Positions 28,717-37,370 of a stretch of 43,859 nucleotides of DNA are shown here, in pieces. The DNA lies in the IMG/VR virus record IMGVR_UViG_3300028422_001986, positions 1-43,859 of that record; one strand, written 5' to 3'. The position numbers were made by a program, and so were the translations under genes. The notes below the pieces were generated by a model. The model was given only the letters and a program-made list of their open reading frames with translations, was not told where the DNA came from and made no database searches. The stretch's first letter is position 1. Each line of letters opens with the position of its first letter. The DNA comes from a virus.

Positions 28717-30990
28717 TCATCCGCCCCACCGCGCCATCCGGTAGACCATGGCCTGCTTGGTCGAGGAGCCGCGCATGCCGGTGGTGATGTCGCCGCTCTC
28801 GATCAGCGTCAGCAGGATTTCGTCGCGGTCGCGCGATTTCAGCCATTGGGAGGCGCGGGTAATCTCGGATTTGGTGATCCCCTTGGGCCCGGCCGCGCGG
28901 ACGATCTCCTTCAACCGCTTCAGATGCGCCTCGGTCTCGGTGTCCGCTACATGGCGCTCGACCGCCTCCATGGTACGCCGCGCGTAATGGCGCACGAAGC
29001 CGATGGCCCAGTCCGCCGCGGTGATGTCGATCTCGGGGCGCACAGGATCGCGCCCGACAGCGACGATCAGCGCCAGCTTCAACGCGTTCTCTCCGATGCG
29101 GGCGAGAATGGCAGTGAAGGCCGTCCCGGCCGCCGCCCGGAGCTCCTCGGTCAGGGCGGCGCTGAGATCGGCAAACCGGGCGCGCGCCGCGTCGGACATC
29201 GACACGGTCATCGGGTTCACGGCGGTGTTCTGATCGGCGGTCTTGCCGGTCAGGTTGCCCTTCACGGCCCCGCCGCCTTTCGCGACCAGCTGGAGCGTGT
29301 GGATCAGCGCGGGCGGCGCTTGCCGGATGCCCACGGCGAGGTTCTCGTCCGGATAGTCCTCATCACTCGGCAGGATCAGAAAGCGCGCGAGTGAGCCGTC
29401 GACCACATTCGCGCCCTGCAGCGCGCCCCAGAAATGCAGCGGCGTCGTGGTGCCATAGACGCAGAGGCAGGGCTGGTTGATGTCGCGCCGCTCATTGGTG
29501 CCGTCGCGGTTCGCATATTCGGCCCCGAGGAAGATCCCGCCTGCCGCCGTGAAGAGCTCGGTCATGTTGTCGAGGATCTCGGTGATATGGCGCGGGCTGC
29601 GCTTGCGGTCGGCGGCGGCCGACAGGAACATCCCGAATTCGTCGATCTGGAACAGGATCGCGGGCTGACGGTGGAGCGCAGTCAAAAGCCCCGCGCCAGA
29701 GGCGATCTTGTTGCCGCCGAGATGGTGGGCAAGGCCTGCCTCGAAGAACACCTCGTTGATGATCTCGCGGGCGTGGTTCTTGCCCGAGCCGCTGTCAGCG
29801 ATCCCCACGACATAAAGGTTCGAGCGCAGATTGCTGGTCGTGCGATACCGCCGCCCCATCAGCGCGCCGATGGCGCAGAGGCTGGCCCCGAGTGAGAGAA
29901 GCGGTTGCGGGCGGCGCGCCGTGGCCAGCATGTAGCCGGTCAGCTCGCCGACAAGACCGTCGGGAATGGTCAGGCTGAATGTCGGCTTTTCCGGGTCGGA
30001 TACGGTCGGCGCGCTCCCCTCCAGCCGGGCCAGCAGATCGGCAGCGGGATGCGGGCCATCCTGATCGACGCTGCCATCAAGGCGCAAGGCGGCGTCGGGC
30101 TGCCAGCCACGCTCCATGGCGAGGTGGTAGATCGTGCCCGCGCCGATCCGGTCGGGCTTGAAGCTCGCCCAGGCGCGGGCAGTGGTCGCGGGCACATCCT
30201 TGGATGCCTGTGCCGACCAGGTGGCAAAGACCTCGCCGCCCTCATCGCCAAGCGCCCCTTTCAGCGCCATGCCGATGCGCATCCAGCTGTTGTAATCGAG
30301 CTCGTCATTCCGCAGCCATTCGAGCGCCGACCGGATGGCGGGCAAGGTGCCGATCTGCCCGTGGTTGCGCAGCATGGTGGCCGGTGCTGCCGATCGCAGC
30401 CCGCGCTGACGCAAAGCCTCTGGCAGGATCGCATAGGCCTCGTCGAGAAAGGCTGCCGCCGCTTCGGCCGTGATCTCCGGAAGCTCGCTAATATCGAGAT
30501 CGGCCAGACCCTCGTCGGGCCAGACATAAGGCGCGCCGGTGTCGGGATGATCGGCATAGGCTAGGAACTGCTGCCCGAGGCAAAGCACTTCGAGCGGATG
30601 GCGTTTGATGCCCCGAAACGCTGCGGCCGTGCGATAGACCAGCATGCGCTTCGGGGCGCGGCCGATGCGCAGCGCGGGCGTGTCGCCGAGGCGCGCCCGG
30701 GCCAATGCCTCGATCTGCAGCGCCAGTTCGGCGTCCGCCGCGATGTCGATATCGACCGCCGCCACCGCGCCGCCGACGATGCCGATGCCGCAATCGGGCC
30801 AGGCAGCCCAGGTCGCGACCTCGACCTCGGTGGTCGGGCGTTCGGCATGGCGGTTCCATTCCGGGTAATCGGCCCAGCCGCCGCGCTGGAACCGGCCGGG
30901 CTTCTTGGTGCCCGGGCCGATCGGCAGGATGGCATAGCCATTGGTGACGAGCCGCGCGCCGAAGCGCGCCATCCAGGACGTGTCGGCCAT
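28717..30990 (-). CDS. Bifunctional prim-pol / DUF3987-like ATPase replication protein
   Basis: A 757-residue replication protein. Residues 1-180 are a prim-pol (bifunctional DNA primase/polymerase) domain, with YAILPIGPGTKKPG, GIGIVGGAVAAVDIDI (catalytic DxD) and RAPKRMLVYRT. A PriCT-like helical segment (about 230-310) contains LDYNSWMRIGMALKGALGDE. The ATPase part (about 370-600) has GIADSGSGKNHAREII as Walker A and AILFQIDEFGMFLS as Walker B, as in DUF3987/YfjI-like proteins. It probably combines primer synthesis and helicase loading. Start at 30990 overlaps the DUF6511 stop (TGATG); the frame upstream is a shadow. Confidence 0.88.
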   Translation of the reverse strand: MADTSWMARFGARLVTNGYAILPIGPGTKKPGRFQRGGWADYPEWNRHAERPTTEVEVATWAAWPDCGIGIVGGAVAAVDIDIAADAELALQIEALARARLGDTPALRIGRAPKRMLVYRTAAAFRGIKRHPLEVLCLGQQFLAYADHPDTGAPYVWPDEGLADLDISELPEITAEAAAAFLDEAYAILPEALRQRGLRSAAPATMLRNHGQIGTLPAIRSALEWLRNDELDYNSWMRIGMALKGALGDEGGEVFATWSAQASKDVPATTARAWASFKPDRIGAGTIYHLAMERGWQPDAALRLDGSVDQDGPHPAADLLARLEGSAPTVSDPEKPTFSLTIPDGLVGELTGYMLATARRPQPLLSLGASLCAIGALMGRRYRTTSNLRSNLYVVGIADSGSGKNHAREIINEVFFEAGLAHHLGGNKIASGAGLLTALHRQPAILFQIDEFGMFLSAAADRKRSPRHITEILDNMTELFTAAGGIFLGAEYANRDGTNERRDINQPCLCVYGTTTPLHFWGALQGANVVDGSLARFLILPSDEDYPDENLAVGIRQAPPALIHTLQLVAKGGGAVKGNLTGKTADQNTAVNPMTVSMSDAARARFADLSAALTEELRAAAGTAFTAILARIGENALKLALIVAVGRDPVRPEIDITAADWAIGFVRHYARRTMEAVERHVADTETEAHLKRLKEIVRAAGPKGITKSEITRASQWLKSRDRDEILLTLIESGDITTGMRGSSTKQAMVYRMARWGG

Positions 30991-31376
30991 CAGAACGGCA
31001 CCTCCGGCGCCATCGCGTCGAGCCGGGTGCGATCCTTCGCCGCCAACGCGCGCAGATGGTCGCAATAGCCGGTGACGACGGCATCGAGAAACCGGGCCCA
31101 TTCCTCCTCGGACAGGGTCGCGAGGTCGGACTTGCCGATGGCTTCCAGGTATTCGCCGCCCATCTGGCCGCCAAAGGCCATTGCCTCGGTCTCATTCGGG
31201 GTCGGATCGATCATGCCCTTCCTCCCATGGCAGAGGTCTTGACAGGCACGGCTGCAGAGCCGCTTGCCGCTGGCGTCACGCCGCGGGTCGGTGCGGCGGA
31301 ACCCCGGTTCGAACCAGCCAAAGCCGCGAGGTTCCCGGTGGCAGACGGCGCAGAGGCCGGGGTCGGATGGGCGCAT
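30990..31376 (-). CDS. DUF6511-like zinc-binding protein
   Basis: A 128-residue protein. The N-terminal part has CAVCHREPRGFGWFEP and DASGKRLCSRACQDLC, a CxxC...CxxxC zinc site with the FGWF signature of DUF6511. The C-terminal part (from MIDPTPNETEAMAFGG) is acidic and helical. The first 55 codons overlap the 3' end of the helicase gene in a different frame, so this DNA codes twice. A start at the internal ATG (31214) would avoid the overlap but lose the zinc site. Function unknown; always near phage replication genes. Confidence 0.8.
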   Translation of the reverse strand: MRPSDPGLCAVCHREPRGFGWFEPGFRRTDPRRDASGKRLCSRACQDLCHGRKGMIDPTPNETEAMAFGGQMGGEYLEAIGKSDLATLSEEEWARFLDAVVTGYCDHLRALAAKDRTRLDAMAPEVPF

Positions 31377-32947
31377 GGGGCGAACCTGTAACCGGAGATC
31401 TCAAGATAGCGGCCCGAGGGGCGGACCGAGATGTCGCTGGGGCACGCAAGGCGGCTCGTTTGCGCAAGGGCCTCGGCCACGCTCAGCGGCACGGGGCAGC
31501 CGGGCGCGCGCTTGCGCCACCACTCGGCCGCCTTCTGGCGGGCATAGCCCTGATGCTCGAGGCAGACCCATTCGCTGTAGGTCGCGAGGCCGCTGCTATA
31601 GGTCACCCTGAGCGACGGACGGCCGCCCGCCTTGTCGTGGCGGCTGTAGGAAACGCCCGTGACCGGAAGCCATTGTTGCTTCTGCGAAAGCACCGGCAGG
31701 GTGGCAGCCGTGGGGGCAATCTTCACCTCACGCGCCGGGAAGACATAGCCGCAATCCGGGCATTCCGTCGCCGAGAGCGCGATGATGCTGTCGCACTCCG
31801 GGCAGACCTTGGTCGGCGCCTCGCCCCCGCCGCCGTCACCGGGGCGCTTCGGCCGCACCAGATCGATGGGCCCGTGGCGGCGGACATTGCCGGCGAAGTC
31901 CAGCACCAGGCAGTTTTCCTTGCCCGGCGCGAGACGGGTGCCCCGACCGACCATCTGCACATAGAGCCCAGCCGATTGCGTCGGGCGCAGAAGCGCGATC
32001 AGGTCGACGCCCGGCGCGTTGAAGCCGGTGGTCAGCACGCCCATCGAGGCGAGCGCCCGGATTTCGCCGCGCTTGAAGGCGGCAAGGATCGCATCGCGCT
32101 CGTCCTTCGGCGTGTCGCCGAAAATCGTGCCGCAGCTGATACCCTGGCGGCCGAATTCCTCGGCCACATGGCGCGCGTGCTCGACGCCCGAACAGAAGGC
32201 CAGCCAGGATTTGCGGTCGCGGCCATGCGCGATGATCTCGGTCACGGCCGCGCGGGTGATGGCGTCCTGATCGACCGCCGCCGCCAGATCACGCGCAATG
32301 AAATCGCCCGCGCGGGTGCCCACCTTCGAGACATCCAGCCGGGTGGCCGGTTGCTTCGAGACCAGAGGGCTCAGATACCCCGCGTCGATCAGCTCACGGA
32401 CCGGGGCCTCATATGCGATGTCGGTGAAGAGCGCATTCTGCCCTTCGTGCAGCATCCCACAGTCGAGCCGGAACGGCGTGGCGGTCAACCCGATCACCTT
32501 GAGCGCCGGGTTGATCGCTTTCAGCGCGTCGAGGAAGCGCCGATACATCGTGCTCGACTTGCCGGGGATCAGATGCGCCTCGTCGATCAGCACCAGATCG
32601 GTGTGGCCGATCTCGGCCGCGCGGCGGTGGATCGATTGGATGCCCGCGAAGAGGATCCGCGCCTGCGCCTCGCGCTTGCCGAGGCCCGCCGAATAGATGC
32701 CAGCGGGAGCTTCGGGCCAGAGGCCGATCATCTCGGCATGGTTCTGGGCGATCAACTCGCGCACATGGGTCACGATCAGGATGCGCTGATCGGGCCAGGC
32801 CTTCAGCACGCTCTCGATGAAGGACGCCATGACGAGCGACTTGCCGCCTGCGGTCGGAATGACCACCAGCGGATTGCCGGTATGGGTCTGGAAATAGCCG
32901 TAGATCGCGGTGATCGCGGCCTGTTGGTAGGGGCGCAGGGTCAGCAT
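31211..32947 (-). CDS. DEAD/DEAH-box helicase (SF2)
   Basis: A 578-residue ATP-dependent helicase. Motifs: Q-like LRPYQQAAI, I PTAGGKS (31-37), Ia THVRELI, II DEAH (122-125), III TATPFR, V in STGFNAPGVD-type sequence (LTTGFNAPGVDLI), VI QMVGRGTR. A CPEC...CPDC zinc ribbon lies near 370-395. The conserved end PSDISVRPSGRYLEISGYRF is followed by a low-complexity tail of about 50 residues that overlaps the DUF6511-like gene. The start overlaps the nuclease stop by 7 bases. Works with the adjoining PD-(D/E)XK nuclease in recombination/replication. Confidence 0.94.
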   Translation of the reverse strand: MLTLRPYQQAAITAIYGYFQTHTGNPLVVIPTAGGKSLVMASFIESVLKAWPDQRILIVTHVRELIAQNHAEMIGLWPEAPAGIYSAGLGKREAQARILFAGIQSIHRRAAEIGHTDLVLIDEAHLIPGKSSTMYRRFLDALKAINPALKVIGLTATPFRLDCGMLHEGQNALFTDIAYEAPVRELIDAGYLSPLVSKQPATRLDVSKVGTRAGDFIARDLAAAVDQDAITRAAVTEIIAHGRDRKSWLAFCSGVEHARHVAEEFGRQGISCGTIFGDTPKDERDAILAAFKRGEIRALASMGVLTTGFNAPGVDLIALLRPTQSAGLYVQMVGRGTRLAPGKENCLVLDFAGNVRRHGPIDLVRPKRPGDGGGGEAPTKVCPECDSIIALSATECPDCGYVFPAREVKIAPTAATLPVLSQKQQWLPVTGVSYSRHDKAGGRPSLRVTYSSGLATYSEWVCLEHQGYARQKAAEWWRKRAPGCPVPLSVAEALAQTSRLACPSDISVRPSGRYLEISGYRFAPCAHPTPASAPSATGNLAALAGSNRGSAAPTRGVTPAASGSAAVPVKTSAMGGRA

Positions 32948-33885
32948 GGCGCGGCCTCCGGGGAACGGGCGTCATTGATCCAGGTCGAGCCATCGGCCAT
33001 GCGGTAGGTGACGAGATCGTCGCCCGCATCGATGACCTCGCCCGGGATGAGATCGGGGATGAAAAGGTGGCGACCGCAGGCCGTGCGTTGCTCGGCAGGC
33101 GACAGCATCCGGTCGTGCCGCGCACAGTGCCAACTGCCCTCGACGGGCGTCGCATGCAGGCAGGACCGGCAGGTCACCGCGCCCCCACCGCCGTCATGGC
33201 AGGCGGCATGGTGATCGCAGAACCGGCATTCGAACCAGGCCGGGTCCTCGCTGATCCGCGCGGGCGGATGCTGAGCGAAGATGATGCGCCCCGCCTTTTC
33301 CAGCAGGCGCTCGGCCATGGCGCGGTCCGCCTCGATGCGCTCGACATGCAGCGCGTCGGTGTCCTTGCAGACCGCGACGTAGAGGGCGCGCGTGATGCCG
33401 GTCAGGTGCATGTAGATCTGCATCTGCGCGGCGTGCTGGGGCTTGGCCAGAACGACACCCTTGGCGACCAACTCGTTGAAGCTCTTGACCGAGTGCGTCT
33501 TGAATTCCAGCACATGCCAGGTCTTCGGCGCCTCCAGAAGCCCGAGGGCCACGCCGTCGAGCGAGCCGCCGAAATGGCCGCCATGGGCCTCGACCCGGAA
33601 CTGGCGGCCGGTCTCGGGATCGACCTCGAGCACGGTCGCCCCGGTGGCACGCAGGTTGCGCACGAGCCGGTCCTCCTCCAGCTGCCCCGTCTCGAAGAGG
33701 CGCAGCAGGCGGCCGGAATGGCGCGCGGGCGTGATCCAGCGGAAATCATACCAGAGCGCCCGGGCACAGGATTTGCCAATGATCGACGCCCCAAGGTGAT
33801 CGCGGAAGCCATCGCCCTGGCGGGCCTCATAATCGGCGTAGATCGACGTCAGCGTCGGCGAGGGGGCTTCGGGAAGTTCTGCCAT
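32941..33885 (-). CDS. PD-(D/E)XK nuclease (Cas4/RecB-like)
   Basis: About 314 residues. The nuclease core has GASIIGKSCARALWYDFRW at the N-terminus, GGSLDGVALG (catalytic Asp) and HVLEFKTHS (ExK), then HAAQMQIYMHLTG, the QxxxY motif of RecB-type nucleases. The C-terminal part is cysteine-rich (FECRFCDHHAACHD, VTCRSCLHATPVEGSWHCAR), suggesting metal or Fe-S binding as in Cas4. ATG at 33885 overlaps the upstream stop (TGATG). Likely an exonuclease for the annealing/recombination pathway together with the Sak4-like ATPase. Confidence 0.9.
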   Translation of the reverse strand: MAELPEAPSPTLTSIYADYEARQGDGFRDHLGASIIGKSCARALWYDFRWITPARHSGRLLRLFETGQLEEDRLVRNLRATGATVLEVDPETGRQFRVEAHGGHFGGSLDGVALGLLEAPKTWHVLEFKTHSVKSFNELVAKGVVLAKPQHAAQMQIYMHLTGITRALYVAVCKDTDALHVERIEADRAMAERLLEKAGRIIFAQHPPARISEDPAWFECRFCDHHAACHDGGGGAVTCRSCLHATPVEGSWHCARHDRMLSPAEQRTACGRHLFIPDLIPGEVIDAGDDLVTYRMADGSTWINDARSPEAAPC

Positions 33886-34244
33886 CACAGACCCTCCCGT
33901 TCGCTGCGAGCCTGCGCCTCGGCCAGAATGCCATCCCAGGTCTCGGGCTCATGGCGTTCGCGCAGGATGCCGATCAGGGCGTCCTTCAGCTTTTCGCGAC
34001 GACGGCGGCCGGTGCCTTGGGCCAAGAGTACCGCGCGTTCGCGGCACAGGTGGCGCAAGGCCGTGCGGGCCCGGTGGAACCAGTCCGGATCGATCGGCTT
34101 CTGGCCGCGCTGACGAGCCAGATCGGCCGTCGCGATCTGCGTGCGGATCTTGGAGATGGCATCGTCGAGTTCGATCAACCGCCGCTGGTCTTCAGGCAAG
34201 CCGGGGTTGGTCGCAGCCGGGGCTGCGTTCGTCATGTCAGTCAT
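33885..34244 (-). CDS. Hypothetical helical phage protein (119 aa)
   Basis: A 119-residue protein: disordered N-terminus (MTDMTNAAPAATNPGLPEDQ), then a long helical, basic region (LIELDDAISKIRTQIATADL, RARTALRHLCRERAVLLAQG). Good ribosome site (GAGGATA). Located between DUF669 and nuclease genes and coupled to the latter. I do not recognise a family; could be a recombination accessory or nuclease inhibitor. Confidence 0.75.
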   Translation of the reverse strand: MTDMTNAAPAATNPGLPEDQRRLIELDDAISKIRTQIATADLARQRGQKPIDPDWFHRARTALRHLCRERAVLLAQGTGRRRREKLKDALIGILRERHEPETWDGILAEAQARSEREGL

Positions 34245-34308
34245 GGGAGTATCCTCAGATGCAGTTGCGCGCTGCCCCGTCAGTCAGGGTGCAGGACAGC
34301 GCGAAGGC

Positions 34309-34809
34309 TCAGCCCTTCTTGTTCCAGGGCGCGGAGGCCATCTTCAGCGGCACCGAAGAGCTGGCCGGATCGGGCGCGGGCTTCGCCGGACGGGCGGCCG
34401 GGGCCGAACCCCGCTCGGGCGGCAGGTAGGCGATCGCGTTGCTTTCGCCGTAGCCGTTCTTCGGCGGGCGGATTTTCACCTGGATCGTCATCGGGATCAG
34501 GTGCAGCTCCTCGCTGTCGCTGACATGCATCCGGCCGGTGGCGTGGCAGATCGCCGAGAGCGTGCGCTGCGCGATCTCCACCGTGGTCGGGTTCGGGTTC
34601 ACCAGGTTCAGCTGGTCAAAGATCTTCCGCCCCTTGTGCTCGCCCTCGAGGATGTCGAGCATCAACCAGAGGAACTGACCCATGCCGTTCTTGGTGACGC
34701 GCATTTCGCTCTCGACGATCTGGGCGCGGTATTTGCCTGCGGGCAGCAGCTCGTAGGCGGTGGTGGGCTCGACGCTGGTGGCGTCGAAGGACGTGTCGAA
34801 ACGTGCCAT
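34309..34809 (-). CDS. DUF669 protein (probable ssDNA-binding protein)
   Basis: A 166-residue DUF669 protein: FDTSFDATSVEPTTAYELLP at the start, AGKYRAQIVESEMRVTKNG, then GQFLWLMLDILEGEHKGRKI and NPTTVEIAQRTLSAICHATG. The C-terminal tail is proline/alanine-rich and ends PWNKKG. Family members replace SSB in many phages, next to a Sak4 ATPase as here. AAGGA ribosome site. Confidence 0.88.
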   Translation of the reverse strand: MARFDTSFDATSVEPTTAYELLPAGKYRAQIVESEMRVTKNGMGQFLWLMLDILEGEHKGRKIFDQLNLVNPNPTTVEIAQRTLSAICHATGRMHVSDSEELHLIPMTIQVKIRPPKNGYGESNAIAYLPPERGSAPAARPAKPAPDPASSSVPLKMASAPWNKKG

Positions 34810-34828
34810 GGTCTTGTCCTTGTTCAGT

Positions 34829-35575
34829 TCATTGGGATTGGGGCATGGCCGCGAGGAACTCCGACCACATCAGCGGCAGGGTGTCTGGCAGGCCGTAACG
34901 GTTCTTGGCGAGGAAGGCGGGGCGCTCTTCGGTGTGCATGACGCGCGCACCGGACCCAAGCGCCCGGGTCACCTTCTTGTTGAAGCCGACATCTGATTTC
35001 GCGACCGAGATCTGATAGTTGGCGAAGAGCACCACGTCCGAATGCTCCTGCAGCAGCGCCGAGGCGCGGGCCTGCAGCTTGATCACATAGCGGTCGTAGG
35101 GCTCGTGTTCGGGGCTGTCGAAACGCTTGATGTCGGTATGGGCGATCTGGATGACCACCATGCCCTTGCGGTCCCGCAGCGCGTTGAGCCGGTCGAGATA
35201 TTCGCGCCAGATGGTCAGCGCCTCGGCATAGCCCTTGCCAAACCCCGGCGCCTCGATCGAGGCCCAGCCGTTGCGCTTACAGGCCTCGGCCCAGATCAGC
35301 GGCTCCAGCCAGTCGACGCTGTCGACGACGACCGTGCCGAAATCGTGGTCCTCGTTCAGCAGCGCATCGAGCGCCTCGGCCACCTCCGCATAACTGGTCG
35401 CGAGCGGGAAATGCGGCACCTGCAGCTTGCCCAGGCCATCCTCGGTCATGAGGAAGACGGGCCGGTCGGCATCGGCTGCGAAGGTGGATTTGCCCACCCC
35501 GGCCACGCCGTGGATCAGGATGCGCGGCGGGGTCAGCACCGAGGTCGTGCGCAGGGACGCGAGCGAAATGGCCAT
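34829..35575 (-). CDS. Sak4-like RecA-fold ATPase (single-strand annealing/recombination)
   Basis: A 248-residue AAA_24-type ATPase. Walker A is GVAGVGKST (23-31), Walker B in GTVVVDSVDWLEPL near 80-90, and the IQIAHTDIKRFDSPE and RYVIKLQARASALLQEHSDV segments are typical of phage Sak4/UvsX-like proteins. It is expected to promote strand annealing or exchange with the DUF669 protein. ATG overlaps the upstream gene's end by one base (TGATG-like). C-terminal sequence EFLAAMPQSQ is normal. Confidence 0.9.
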   Translation of the reverse strand: MAISLASLRTTSVLTPPRILIHGVAGVGKSTFAADADRPVFLMTEDGLGKLQVPHFPLATSYAEVAEALDALLNEDHDFGTVVVDSVDWLEPLIWAEACKRNGWASIEAPGFGKGYAEALTIWREYLDRLNALRDRKGMVVIQIAHTDIKRFDSPEHEPYDRYVIKLQARASALLQEHSDVVLFANYQISVAKSDVGFNKKVTRALGSGARVMHTEERPAFLAKNRYGLPDTLPLMWSEFLAAMPQSQ

Positions 35576-36060
35576 CAGCGCACCTCCTCGTTCAGCACGA
35601 GGCGGAACTTCGGCTTGCCGGTGCGGACCGTGCGCGCGGGCTCGAAGCCCTTGCGCCAGCTTTCCGGCAATGCGCCATATTTGCGCTCGGAGACCGACAG
35701 CTTGGTTTCGATGAATTCCGCCGGGTCCTCGCCCGCCGAGGCGATGTTCTCGGCGATCTGCGCCAGCAACGCCTGATCCCAGTCGATGCGCTTGGGCAGT
35801 TCGGCGATCACGGTGACGCCGTCATCCTCGAACCGGATCGTGCCGGTGTCCTTGCCCGCCTCCTGGCGGGTGTCCTGGGCGCGGCCGGCGTATTTGAGGG
35901 AGATGGCCCCGTCGAGCCAGTCCGCGACCGACTTCGCCTGCGTCAGTTGCTCCTCCGCCGCGCCTTTCAGCAGCGCAAGCTGATCGGCGGGCAGCGCCGC
36001 GATCTGGCCCACGGGCATGCGGTGGATATCGGCCAGGGTGATGTGATTGGAGATCGTCAT
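35575..36060 (-). CDS. Hypothetical phage early protein (161 aa)
   Basis: Starts MTISNHITLADIHRMPVGQI and contains LPADQLALLKGAAEEQLTQA, DWLDGAISLKYAGRAQDTRQ and a C-terminal FEPARTVRTGKPKFRLVLNE. A conserved early-region gene of this prophage group as far as I can tell from its regular composition; I cannot name a family. The start at 36060 has GGGGCGG ahead; the open frame further upstream is a shadow of the HTH gene. Coupled to the Sak4-like gene. Confidence 0.75.
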   Translation of the reverse strand: MTISNHITLADIHRMPVGQIAALPADQLALLKGAAEEQLTQAKSVADWLDGAISLKYAGRAQDTRQEAGKDTGTIRFEDDGVTVIAELPKRIDWDQALLAQIAENIASAGEDPAEFIETKLSVSERKYGALPESWRKGFEPARTVRTGKPKFRLVLNEEVR

Positions 36061-36071
36061 GTTCCGCCCCC

Positions 36072-36281
36072 TCACGCCGACATCGGACGATGGGGTTCGT
36101 GATCCACGCCGCGGATCTGCTCGGCCTCGAAGGCCTCGACATCCTCGAGCCGGTAGATCACCCGGCCGCCGAGCTTGATGAATTTCGGGCCTTCGCCCGT
36201 CCACCGCCAGCGCTCCAGCGTGCGGTGCGAAATGTTCCAGCGAGCCGCCAGCTCGATCTGGGAAAGGTGCCTGGTCGCCAT
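36072..36281 (-). CDS. AlpA/MerR-like helix-turn-helix protein
   Basis: Sixty-nine residues: LSQIELAARWNISHRTLERW, RWTGEGPKFIKLGGRVIYRL, EDVEAFEAEQIR. This is the winged-helix layout of AlpA/excisionase-type helix_turn_helix_17 proteins. Strong AAGGAGG ribosome site. First gene of the replication operon, so it may be an excisionase, an early regulator or a Cro analogue. Confidence 0.88.
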   Translation of the reverse strand: MATRHLSQIELAARWNISHRTLERWRWTGEGPKFIKLGGRVIYRLEDVEAFEAEQIRGVDHEPHRPMSA

Positions 36282-36382
36282 GTGAACCTCCTTGGGATTT
36301 CTGCGAACGCTTGCGGGTTCAACATGGCGGAGGGGGTGGTAGGGCTGAGGGAGGGCACCGGTAGGGAAGCCGGTAGGAAAGT

Positions 36383-36418
36383 CACAAAAGCAAAAGGCCG
36401 CCCTGACGGACGGCCTTC
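36383..36418 (-). terminator. Intrinsic terminator after the two-gene unit
   Basis: On the minus strand AAGGCCG and CGGCCTT (36394-36417) form a 7-bp stem with a 10-base loop, followed by TTTTGCTTTTG. It lies about 25 bases after the stop of the winged-helix-like gene, so it ends transcription of the pair before the replication operon. Confidence 0.8.
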
Positions 36419-36440
36419 AAAATGGCGATGGCTGATCGGA

Positions 36441-37370
36441 TCAGGGCTCGATCCAACAGTTTCCGTCAGCATATTTGATGAACGAGCGCCAGTCGTCGCG
36501 ACCGCTGAAAACCTTGGAGAACGCGTTCGTACTGTCCCCGTAGCCCGCCTCGAAAAGCACGACCGCGGTCCGGCACACAGGCGATCCCGACCAGTAGGCG
36601 TCGAACAGCAGCCCCAAGAGTTGTCGCTGCTTGTCGCTGCCGAAGGTGAGGGTTTCACCGCGCAGCCAGACGATGCCGTAGTCATCCGAATGATCGATCG
36701 GGAAACGACGCTGCACTTGTCCGGGGAACACCCGAGCCCCGAGGACTTGGGGCGAGATCGCGAGCTTCGCCGGATCACCCGCAACATCCGCCACGTTGAT
36801 GATGTGGTTGCGCTTCTGGGCGGTCGCCGGGATACGCTCGCCGGGTGTGGAGGTCAGGATGATGCGGATTTCCTGAGGCGGCTTGCGCCCGATCAGCGCC
36901 TCGAGCTGTGCCCAGACCCCCGGATCGCCAAGCCGCCGGGCAAACCAGACGGGCACCGGGGCCTTCGCTCCGGCGAGCTTGATTGTTCCCACCTCCCAGA
37001 TCAGATCCGAGACCAAGGGAGTCGGGCGGGAAGGCCCGGCGCGCTCGAACGCCACCAGCATCTTGGCAAGAGCCAGACCGTAGTCGACCCTGCACGCCGC
37101 GATGTCCTGATTGGCGACCTTGACCCAACGGCCGGTGCTGTCGTGATAGCCGAACGATTTCAACTCGGCCGACCAGGTCGCCTCGACCGGTTCATCCTCA
37201 TAGTTGTCCATCGCGGCGACGACCGGGACATGCCCGCCCGACACCAACAGCTTGGCCGCGATCAAAGCGTCGGTCGCGCTGCGGGAAACCTGGTGCAACG
37301 CCGATGTCTGGAGAGACATGCTGCGGGCTTCCATGGCCCGCAGCAGAAGGTCGATCGCACGCTTACTCAA
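36441..37370 (-). CDS. Unrecognised protein, C-terminal winged-helix-like domain
   Basis: A 309-residue protein of unknown family. The N-terminal part is helical (SKRAIDLLLRAMEARSMSLQ, SATDALIAAKLLVSGG). The middle is beta-rich (EEIRIILTSTPGERIPATAQ-like strands, VARVFPGQVQRRFPIDHSDD). The last 70 residues (TFGSDKQRQLLGLLFDAYWS, FSKVFSGRDDWRSFIKYADG) look like a winged helix often found at the end of phage/defence sensors. Starts at a TTG that overlaps the stop of the previous gene (ATG at 37337 is the alternative). Second gene of a two-gene, terminator-ended unit under the phage-repressor-type operators. Confidence 0.8.
   Translation of the reverse strand: MSKRAIDLLLRAMEARSMSLQTSALHQVSRSATDALIAAKLLVSGGHVPVVAAMDNYEDEPVEATWSAELKSFGYHDSTGRWVKVANQDIAACRVDYGLALAKMLVAFERAGPSRPTPLVSDLIWEVGTIKLAGAKAPVPVWFARRLGDPGVWAQLEALIGRKPPQEIRIILTSTPGERIPATAQKRNHIINVADVAGDPAKLAISPQVLGARVFPGQVQRRFPIDHSDDYGIVWLRGETLTFGSDKQRQLLGLLFDAYWSGSPVCRTAVVLFEAGYGDSTNAFSKVFSGRDDWRSFIKYADGNCWIEP

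Noticed and set aside
31181-33007. Plus-strand open frame of 608 codons opposite the helicase
   Set aside because: Shadow frame; helicase motifs are on the minus strand.
36325-36385. GGTAGGG-like repeats downstream of the terminator as an array
   Set aside because: Only two or three imperfect copies; no regular spacing, no CRISPR-like units anywhere in the window.
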